From an uncultured Oscillibacter sp. (lineage in GTDB: Bacteria; Bacillota; Clostridia; Oscillospirales; Oscillospiraceae): a stretch of DNA of 6,627 nucleotides. The stretch covers positions 1-6,627 of the forward strand of contig CABUDN010000133.1 of the NCBI GenBank assembly GCA_902490355.1. Reading direction: 5' to 3'. Below, one piece after another: positions 1-5,733 of this stretch. Position 1 is the first letter of the stretch. Each line of letters begins with the position of its first letter. Made by a program: the position numbers and the translations under genes. The notes beneath the pieces were generated by a model, which saw only the letters and a program-made list of their open reading frames with translations, did no database searches and was not told where the DNA came from.

Positions 1-1
1 T

Positions 2-61
2 TACAATGGATGGGAGTATCACCTTTGGCTGACAGCTATTTCCAGCCTTTTGATGGTCTTC
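2..61 (+). other. Possible signal-peptide remnant of the binding protein, out of frame
   Basis: Reading in the frame that begins at position 2 gives a hydrophobic stretch, LWLTAISSLLMVF (23-61), of the kind found in the core of a lipoprotein signal peptide. The acidic linker of the binding protein begins directly after it, but one frame over (from 54). No lipobox cysteine and no positively charged n-region are visible, and the start codon must lie outside the window. A small insertion or deletion around 45-60, real or from sequencing or assembly, would explain this. It may also be chance hydrophobicity, so confidence is low. Confidence 0.35.
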
Positions 62-110
62 CGGCGACCAGTCCGGGGAAAATGCCGCCGAAGAGACCCA
101 ACAGCCGGAA

Positions 111-1109
111 GTGGATCCTGCCGTTGCAGAGCTTTTGGATGACTTTGATACCTCTGCGGATGGAATTGTGCTGGGCTTCAGTAACTCCTATAACGGAAAC
201 AGCTACCGCCAGAAGGAGGAAGCCCTGTTTTATGAGCTGGCCGATCAGCTCAAGGCCATGGGCGTGCTCAAGGACTACATTGTAACGGAGTCCAACTCGG
301 ACAATGCCACCCAGGCCTCCCAAATTCAGAGCCTGATTTTGAAGGGTGTCGATGCGATTATTGTGGATCCCGGCTCTCCTACCGCGCTCAACAGCGCCAT
401 TGAAGAGGCTTGGGATGCTGGTGTTCCCTGCGTAATCGTCAACGGCGGTCCTGTTACCACCGATAAATGCTACCAGATCAACTTCGATTATAAGGGCAGC
501 ATTATGCCGGCGGCGCAGTACGTGGCCGACCGTCTGGGCGGCAAGGGCAACGTTCTGATTTCCCGCGGCATTGCCGGTGTTCCCAGTGATACCGGATTCT
601 ATGAGGGCATGCGGGAAGTGCTGGACCAGTATCCGGATATCAAGATCGTAGCGGAAGTATACAGCGAGTGGACCGGCTCCATCGCACAGAAGGAGATCGC
701 CTCGGTTCTGCCCAGCCTGGATCAGGTCGATGCCGTTTTGGGCGAAGGCGGTGACGGTTACGGCGCCGTTATGGCATTCGAAGCCGCAAATCGGGAAGTG
801 CCTCTGATTATCGGCGGCAACCGCGGCAACTTCATGACGTGGTGGGCGCAGGAATATGAGGAGAACGGCTACGAGACCATGTCCTGGACCACCAGCCCTG
901 CCATTGCCGCCGCCGGAATCTTCGTGGCCTGCGATTTGGTCCGCGGCAAGACGGATGTGCCCCTGAGCATGGATATCCCCGGCTACATCATCACCCAGGA
1001 AGATATGATCGCCAATATTGAAACCTACAAGAACATGGAGGCCGACGATATCGCCGGTGAGCTCTATGATTATGACTGGGTTCAGAACACGCTTTACACG
1101 CAGAAGTAA
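111..1109 (+). CDS. Sugar ABC transporter substrate-binding protein (CUT2 / Peripla_BP_4 type), N-terminus disrupted
   Basis: This is the extracellular ligand-binding subunit of the importer encoded downstream. The protein (332 residues from the GTG at 111) has the type I periplasmic-binding fold pattern. A first strand, GIVLGFSNSYNGN (18-30), is followed by a helix, then the family-typical TQASQIQSLILKGVDAIIVD (67-86) and AWDAGVPCVIVN (100-111). The second lobe contains GNVLISRGIAGVPSDTGFYEGM (from 146) and VDAVLGEGGDGYGAVMAFEAA (from 206), and IIGGNRGNFMTWW (233-245) follows. The GTG is the only start codon after an in-frame stop at 51-53, but it has no Shine-Dalgarno sequence and gives no export signal. 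The open frame runs back to 54 and encodes a hydrophilic acidic linker (SSGDQSGENAAEE) typical of the region just after a lipoprotein cysteine. The true start is therefore probably upstream, in another frame. The ligand cannot be read from sequence; the neighbours suggest a sugar acid, lactone or related sugar. Family call is secure; the start is not. Confidence 0.88.
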   Translation: MDPAVAELLDDFDTSADGIVLGFSNSYNGNSYRQKEEALFYELADQLKAMGVLKDYIVTESNSDNATQASQIQSLILKGVDAIIVDPGSPTALNSAIEEAWDAGVPCVIVNGGPVTTDKCYQINFDYKGSIMPAAQYVADRLGGKGNVLISRGIAGVPSDTGFYEGMREVLDQYPDIKIVAEVYSEWTGSIAQKEIASVLPSLDQVDAVLGEGGDGYGAVMAFEAANREVPLIIGGNRGNFMTWWAQEYEENGYETMSWTTSPAIAAAGIFVACDLVRGKTDVPLSMDIPGYIITQEDMIANIETYKNMEADDIAGELYDYDWVQNTLYTQK

Positions 1110-1130
1110 CGACGGATTCTGAGCAATCGT

Positions 1131-1163
1131 AGTGGCCCGCCCGTATCAAAACGGCGGGCCACT
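1131..1163 (+). terminator. GC-rich hairpin between binding protein and transporter genes (partial terminator or mRNA-stabilising stem)
   Basis: The left arm AGTGGCCCGCCCGT (1131-1144) pairs with ACGGCGGGCCACT (1151-1163) across a six-base loop, ATCAAA. The stem has 13 pairs with a single bulged C. It lies 21 bases after the stop codon of the binding-protein gene and 56 bases before the ATPase start. The sequence after the stem (TCTGTAAAAC) is a poor U-tract, so a full intrinsic terminator is unlikely. Stems like this between a binding-protein gene and its membrane-subunit genes commonly allow high expression of the binding protein with partial read-through. The hairpin is seen in the sequence; its role is inferred. 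Confidence 0.7.
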
Positions 1164-1202
1164 TCTGTAAAACGGAATCGGATCGGGATTCAAGTTTTTA
1201 GC

Positions 1203-1209
1203 AAAGGGG
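1203..1209 (+). promoter_or_regulatory. Ribosome binding site of the fused ATPase/permease gene
   Basis: AAAGGGG lies ten bases before the ATG at 1220. This supports that ATG over the next in-frame ATG at 1235. It is weaker than the AAAGGAGG sites of the two enzyme genes downstream. I found no convincing promoter in the 1164-1202 stretch. Confidence 0.6.
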
Positions 1210-1219
1210 TATAGGATCA

Positions 1220-3703
1220 ATGGACAACACTGTAATGAACGCAACGGCAAGCCCCTTTTTGGAATTACAGAAAATCTCCATGATTTTCGGGCACACGGTT
1301 GCGCTCAATGAAATGGATTTTTCCATCCGCCCGGGTGAGATCGTGGGGGTTGTCGGCTCCAACGGCGCGGGAAAATCCACCTTGATGAAGGTCATTACCG
1401 GCGTATATACGCCCTCTGCCGGATCGATCTGCCTGGGCGGCGAATCCATCAACCCCAAGCAGTATACGGCCAACGAGGCCAAGCGGCGGGGTATCGCCTG
1501 CGCATATCAGGAGCTGTCTTTGTGCAGCAATCTCAACGCATATGAAAACTTCTCCATCAGCCACATGGACCATTCTCCCCTGGGGCGTCATGGATGGCGC
1601 AAACGGGCGGAAGCCTTTGCTTCGGAAACATTGGAGGCAATTTTCCCCCATAACCACATCGACATCAAAACACCCCTGAGCGAGCTGAAGCTTTCCCAGA
1701 GGCAAATGATTGAGATTGCAAGGGCCATCTCCACCGACGGACTGAAGCTGCTCATACTGGATGAACCCACAGCTTCCCTCACGGCAGACCGCATCGATCA
1801 GCTCCATGCCCACATGAAAAAACTCAGCCAAGAGGGAATTGCCATCATTTACATCTCCCACAAGCTGGATGAAATCGACCGCATCTGCGACCGCATTGTG
1901 GTCATGCAAGCCGGTAAGAACATTCTCTCCTCCAGCATTGCCGATATTACCCCCAAGGAATTGATTGAAATCATGGGCGGAAAGGCAGAAACCGCTTCCC
2001 ATTCCAAACGCACCGACCACAGCGAGGCTCCCGCTGTTCTGACCATCCAGCATCTGAATACCGACGCCCTGCATGATATCAATTTGACTGTCCACCAGGG
2101 AGAAATTATCGGTGTTTCCGGTTTGGCCGGCTCCGGGCAGAAGGAGCTGCTGCTGGCAATTTTCAACGCCCAGAAAAAGCGGCAAAAGGCAATTCAGCTG
2201 GCTACGCGGGCCTCCTTTGTCAGCGGCGACCGCAACAATGAGGGAATTTTCCCCCTCTGGAACATTGCGGACAACACTCTGATCTCCAGTCATGAGCAAG
2301 TCAGTTCTGCCGGCATTCTCAGCCCCAAGCGCTTCGCTTCCCTGGCTCAGTATTGGTACGATAAGCTGAAATTCAAGGCTGCCGGAATCAAAGACGATAT
2401 TACCAGCCTGTCCGGCGGCAACCAGCAAAAGGCGCTGATTGCCCGCGGAATCTGCGCCGATGCCGGAATTATCATCCTCAATGACTCCACCTGCGGCGTC
2501 GATATCGAAACCAAGCAGGAAATTTACCGGCTGCTTTACGAAGCACGCAGCGAAGGCAAAACCGTCATCTGGCACAGCACGGAAGACTTGGAAATGGAGC
2601 TGTGCGACCGGATTCTGGTCATGCATGAAGGCCGCATTGTCCGGGAACTGCAGGGAGAGGACGTCAGTGTAAAAAATATTGTCACAACCTCTTTTGAATA
2701 CGCACGGAAAAGCAACGCCGAGCAGGAACAGACTGCCGACTCCCAGAAAAAGCGCTCCTTTCTGCCAAAGGTCAAAAAGATTCTCCAAAACCGCGCCACG
2801 CTGCCTATTTTCGTCATGGCGCTGATTTTTTCCATCAACTCTTTTATCAATCCCAATATTGCTTCTTACCGCGGCATCAATATGCTCTACAGTTCTGCCG
2901 TCCCTCTGGTCTTCATTGCACTCGGGCAGATGTTCCTGGTCATTTCAGGGGGCATTGACATGGGCAACGGCATTGCTGTGGGCCTGACCAACGTGCTCTT
3001 TGCATTTGTGGTCTCACAGTCGCCCATAACCGGTGTTCTGGGCCTTGCGCTGTTTATAATCGCCTACGGCGCCTTGGGTGCTTTGATTTATGTAAAGCGT
3101 ATGCCGGCCATTGTCGTGACGCTGGGTGCCTCGTACATCTGGCGGGGCATCGGCCTGATCATAGCCCCCAACCCCGGCGGCACACAGCCGGCATTTATCG
3201 ACGCCATTTTCGGATTCCGCTGCCCCATTATTCCCACACCGATCCTGATGGCCATTGCAGCGGGACTCCTTTGCTGGTGGATCACCAAGCGCTCCAAGTA
3301 CGGATTGATCATCTGCGGATGCGGCAATAACCCAACTGCCATTGCCCGGGCCGGCTGGTCCAGGCTCATTGCCACCGTCGTAACCTATATGATTTCCGGA
3401 GCCCTGATTGTGCTGGCGGGCATGTCCATGACATACCTCTCCAAGGGCGGCGACATCAATTCCACCTCTACATACCAGATGCTCAGCATCGCGACCATTA
3501 TTCTGGGCGGATGCGAATTTGTGGGCGGAATTGCCTCTCCGGTGGGTGTCACCGCAGCCGCACTGGCCATTTCCAGCATCTCCACCCTTTTGACCATGAT
3601 CAATGTGGATTCCAACCTGCAAAGTGCGGTTACGGGACTCATCCTGATCGCAGCGCTGGCAATCAAGCTGGTACCAACCGTAGGGAGGCGTAAGACGACA
3701 TGA
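1220..3703 (+). CDS. Fused sugar ABC transporter: tandem ATP-binding domains plus permease domain (RbsA-RbsC-like fusion)
   Basis: This 827-residue protein powers import and forms half of the membrane channel. NBD1 (about 13-255) has Walker A GSNGAGKST (46-54), Q-loop Q97, signature LSQRQ (158-162), Walker B LLILDEP (177-183) and H-loop H214. NBD2 (about 273-490) has a non-canonical Walker A GLAGSGQKE (301-309), a GDR motif (336-338), signature LSGGN (397-401) and an altered Walker B IIILNDST (417-424). A charged linker (about 495-520) leads into a BPD_transp_2 permease domain (about 525-820) with eight to ten hydrophobic segments and a GNNPTAIARAGWS coupling motif (702-714). RbsA-like proteins are about 500 residues and RbsC-like about 320, so both are present almost whole and the frame is uninterrupted. 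The gene overlaps the next by four bases. The substrate cannot be assigned. Symbols are withheld because the ribose proteins themselves are not demonstrated. Confidence 0.93.
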   Translation: MDNTVMNATASPFLELQKISMIFGHTVALNEMDFSIRPGEIVGVVGSNGAGKSTLMKVITGVYTPSAGSICLGGESINPKQYTANEAKRRGIACAYQELSLCSNLNAYENFSISHMDHSPLGRHGWRKRAEAFASETLEAIFPHNHIDIKTPLSELKLSQRQMIEIARAISTDGLKLLILDEPTASLTADRIDQLHAHMKKLSQEGIAIIYISHKLDEIDRICDRIVVMQAGKNILSSSIADITPKELIEIMGGKAETASHSKRTDHSEAPAVLTIQHLNTDALHDINLTVHQGEIIGVSGLAGSGQKELLLAIFNAQKKRQKAIQLATRASFVSGDRNNEGIFPLWNIADNTLISSHEQVSSAGILSPKRFASLAQYWYDKLKFKAAGIKDDITSLSGGNQQKALIARGICADAGIIILNDSTCGVDIETKQEIYRLLYEARSEGKTVIWHSTEDLEMELCDRILVMHEGRIVRELQGEDVSVKNIVTTSFEYARKSNAEQEQTADSQKKRSFLPKVKKILQNRATLPIFVMALIFSINSFINPNIASYRGINMLYSSAVPLVFIALGQMFLVISGGIDMGNGIAVGLTNVLFAFVVSQSPITGVLGLALFIIAYGALGALIYVKRMPAIVVTLGASYIWRGIGLIIAPNPGGTQPAFIDAIFGFRCPIIPTPILMAIAAGLLCWWITKRSKYGLIICGCGNNPTAIARAGWSRLIATVVTYMISGALIVLAGMSMTYLSKGGDINSTSTYQMLSIATIILGGCEFVGGIASPVGVTAAALAISSISTLLTMINVDSNLQSAVTGLILIAALAIKLVPTVGRRKTT
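3682..3688 (+). promoter_or_regulatory. Ribosome binding site of the second permease, inside the end of the fusion gene
   Basis: AGGGAGG lies 11 bases before the ATG at 3700. It is within the last codons of the fusion gene, which stops at 3701-3703 in an ATGA overlap. The arrangement predicts translational coupling of the two membrane subunits. Confidence 0.65.
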
Positions 3704-4662
3704 GTGTAAAATCCTCTTTGAGTGTGAAAAAATGGGCCGGAAAAAACCCCTGGATTTGGCCTCTGTTTGGTGCGGTGGCTTTGTGGCTGGCCATGGGCCT
3801 GATTACCGGCGGCTTGAAAGTTGATGTACTGGTCACCAATCTGACACTGATGAGCTATCTGGTCTTTTTGAGTCTGGGCCAAACCGTTGTCATCACAGGC
3901 GGAGATGGCGCCATCGACCTCTCCATTCAATACACCGTTGCGCTCGCTGCCTATCTTGCGTCCCTGCTCTGCGTCTCCATCGGACTGCTGCCGGGATTGC
4001 TCATCACACTGCTGGCGTGCGCGTGCGTGGGCATTGTAAACGGGTTTGTAAATCTGTACATCAAGGTCCCGCCCATGATTACCACTTTGGCTGTGGGCTA
4101 TATTGTCTATTCCTGTGTCCTGAAACTGGCAGCCAAGAACACCGGCGTCCCCCATGAGAGCATTTTGTGGTTCGCCCAAAAGGCCCGTGTAGGCAGTCTT
4201 TCTCCCGTTGTGTTCGTTGCGCTTTTGGCCGTTGCGTTTATGTTCGTCTTAATGTATCATACATCATATGGGAGAAAACTCCATGCCGTTGGTCAAAACC
4301 GCAAGGCGGCCCAGCTGGCTGGTGTACGGGTCACCCCCATCATCCTGGGATCCTTTGTCATCAGCTCCCTGCTGGCCGGTATTTGCGGCATCATGCTGGG
4401 CGGTTATTTCGGCGGCGCATTCCAGGATATGGGTATTTCCTACATGCTTACCTCCATTTCCGCCACCGTAATCGGCGGAACCAGTGCCGCAGGCGGCAAA
4501 TCCAGTGTGGCAGGCTCTGTATGCGGAGCCTTGATGCTCACCATGCTGGTCTCTTTCCTGAACGTTTCCCGTCTTCCCGCCGCCACGCAGGAACTGATCC
4601 AAGGCGTACTTCTGGTCACAATTCTGGTCGTATCCGTTCCCAAAAAACAAGTGAATATTTAA
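3700..4662 (+). CDS. Sugar ABC transporter permease (RbsC-like, BPD_transp_2)
   Basis: This 320-residue integral membrane protein is a CUT2-type permease of usual full length. A short basic N-terminus (VKKWAGKNPW, 9-18) precedes about ten hydrophobic segments (roughly 19-36, 45-66, 72-95, 97-118, 125-145, 168-186, 213-236, 247-262, 268-288 and 299-313). Family motifs are GQTVVITGGDGAIDLSI (60-76), VPPMITTLAVGYIV (123-136) and the cytoplasmic coupling loop AVGQNRKAAQLAGV (196-209) that contacts the ATPase. The C-terminal half has the usual SATVIGGTSAAGGKSSVAGS (254-273). It starts in a four-base overlap with the fusion gene and is followed 16 bases later by the hydrolase. Because the fusion carries its own different permease domain, this protein probably makes the other half of a heteromeric channel. 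The family is clear; the substrate is unknown. Confidence 0.93.
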   Translation: MSVKSSLSVKKWAGKNPWIWPLFGAVALWLAMGLITGGLKVDVLVTNLTLMSYLVFLSLGQTVVITGGDGAIDLSIQYTVALAAYLASLLCVSIGLLPGLLITLLACACVGIVNGFVNLYIKVPPMITTLAVGYIVYSCVLKLAAKNTGVPHESILWFAQKARVGSLSPVVFVALLAVAFMFVLMYHTSYGRKLHAVGQNRKAAQLAGVRVTPIILGSFVISSLLAGICGIMLGGYFGGAFQDMGISYMLTSISATVIGGTSAAGGKSSVAGSVCGALMLTMLVSFLNVSRLPAATQELIQGVLLVTILVVSVPKKQVNI

Positions 4663-4669
4663 AAGGAGG
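4661..4669 (+). promoter_or_regulatory. Ribosome binding site of the amidohydrolase gene
   Basis: AAAAGGAGG overlaps the TAA stop of the permease gene (4660-4662) and sits nine bases before the ATG at 4679. It fixes that start and shows that the hydrolase is read from the same message. Confidence 0.75.
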
Positions 4670-4678
4670 CAGACCGGT

Positions 4679-5593
4679 ATGAAGATCATCGATGCTCACA
4701 CACATATCTTTGATGTTCTTGCAGGCTTTGGTTCCTGCGGGGAATTACGCCCCATCGGAAACGGAGTTGCCCGCTGGGCCACCGGCGAGGAGATGGCGAT
4801 GATTCCTCCCGAGTTGGGAGACCGCTGTTTTCCTGCCCAGACTTTGGCGTCCCTTCTGCGGGACCAGGGCGTGGAAAAGGCTGTTTTGCTGCAGGGCGGT
4901 TTATACGGCTTCCAAAACGACGCCACATTGGCCGCTGCCAAAGCATATCCGGATTTGTTCATCCCCAGCGGAACCTTCGATCCCTTCTGCGGCCGGGCCG
5001 CAGATCTGGCTGAGCGCCTGCTGCTCAAAGAACATCTGCGGATCATGAAGTTTGAAGCCAGCAGCGGCGTGGGGCTGATGAGCAATCACCCGCCCTTTGC
5101 CCTGGACGGCGACGTCATGGCGGAGACCTTTGCCCTGATGGCCCGTGTGGGCGCAACCTTGGTTCTGGACATCGGCTCTTACGGCATGGGCAGCTACCAG
5201 CCCCAGGCGGTCGCCAACATTGCCCGGCGCCACCCCAGTATGCCCATTGTCGTCTGCCACCTGACCGCGCCGGGTCCTCAGGATGCCGAACCCCTGCGTC
5301 AGACCCTGACCACCCTCCGCCTGCCCAATGTGTGGTTTGATTTGTCCGCAATTCCCTGGAACGTGGCGCCGGAAGCATATCCGTATCCCACCGGCCAGGC
5401 ATACATCCGCATGGCCAAGGATCTTGTCGGCGCTGAAAAGCTGATCTGGGGAACCGACGTACCGGTGGTACTTACCCGGGACACTTATTCCCACCTCCTG
5501 AGCTATCTAACAGAAAGCGATATTTTCACCCCCAGCGAACTGGAAAAAGTCCTTTACCAAAACGCTGTGGACGCGTTCCAGCTCCCATCCTGA
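4679..5593 (+). CDS. Amidohydrolase-2 family TIM-barrel hydrolase, possible lactonase
   Basis: This 304-residue soluble protein has no signal peptide and has the length expected for an amidohydrolase-2 (PF04909-like) enzyme. Strand 1 carries the metal-binding HxH in IDAHTHIFD (4-12; H7, H9). Then come RIMKFEASSG (121-130, K124), VVCHLTAPGP (191-200, H194, the likely catalytic base position), NVWFDLSAIPW (217-227) and the C-terminal WGTDVPV (257-263, D260). The strand-5 position that is usually a metal-ligand His (as in VLIHTG) reads LVLDIG, so D164 takes its place. Relatives include decarboxylases, lactonases such as the fuconolactonase group, and other C-O or C-N hydrolases. Its place between sugar transporter genes and an aldonate dehydrogenase favours hydrolysis of a sugar lactone or related intermediate, but this is inference. 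Translation is likely coupled to the permease (16-base gap). Confidence 0.88.
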   Translation: MKIIDAHTHIFDVLAGFGSCGELRPIGNGVARWATGEEMAMIPPELGDRCFPAQTLASLLRDQGVEKAVLLQGGLYGFQNDATLAAAKAYPDLFIPSGTFDPFCGRAADLAERLLLKEHLRIMKFEASSGVGLMSNHPPFALDGDVMAETFALMARVGATLVLDIGSYGMGSYQPQAVANIARRHPSMPIVVCHLTAPGPQDAEPLRQTLTTLRLPNVWFDLSAIPWNVAPEAYPYPTGQAYIRMAKDLVGAEKLIWGTDVPVVLTRDTYSHLLSYLTESDIFTPSELEKVLYQNAVDAFQLPS

Positions 5594-5733
5594 ACCCCGA
5601 AAGCAGTCTCGGTGCGCTCGGCATGGATGCAAACCCGTTCCGCAGCTGCAATCCCGTAAATACCGCGCTGATCCCCCGTCATCCAATGGGCTACCCAGCC
5701 ATGTGTTGAATAATCAAAAGGAGGAACGATCCC
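5594..5733 (+). other. 140-base spacer between hydrolase and dehydrogenase genes
   Basis: This is the longest gap in the cluster. It is GC-rich until an AT-rich end (GTTGAATAATCAAAAGG) and holds the dehydrogenase ribosome binding site. I found no strong terminator hairpin, no good promoter and no riboswitch pattern. Open frames cross it on both strands, but none gives a protein I recognise. It could be a decayed coding remnant or an untranslated spacer. Confidence 0.4.
5716..5724 (+). promoter_or_regulatory. Ribosome binding site of the dehydrogenase gene
   Basis: AAAAGGAGG lies nine bases before the ATG at 5734. It selects that codon over the in-frame ATG at 5746. It is the same motif as that of the amidohydrolase gene. 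Confidence 0.75.

Noticed and set aside
10..285. Plus-strand frame starting at ATG 10 over the start of the binding protein
   Set aside because: Its product has no signal peptide or domain and it overlaps the frame that encodes the binding-domain motifs, so it is a shadow.
1265..2788. Long open frame (507 codons) on the minus strand
   Set aside because: It lies wholly antisense to the ATPase, which has clear Walker and signature motifs. Its translation has no recognisable domain and reads as a codon shadow of a GC-rich gene.
3385..4179. Minus-strand open frame of 264 codons over the two permease regions
   Set aside because: It spans the junction of two well-supported + strand permeases, and its His/Gln/Gly-rich translation is typical of antisense to membrane-protein genes.
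4167..4682. Plus-strand open frame in another frame inside the permease
   Set aside because: It overlaps a membrane protein with intact family motifs, and its Arg/Pro/Cys-rich product matches no known fold; it is an out-of-frame shadow.
5655..5685. ACCGCG...CCCCCGTC resembling part of a T-box antiterminator
   Set aside because: The preceding AGGGTGG half, a specifier stem and a terminator are all missing, and the next gene is not an amino-acid gene.
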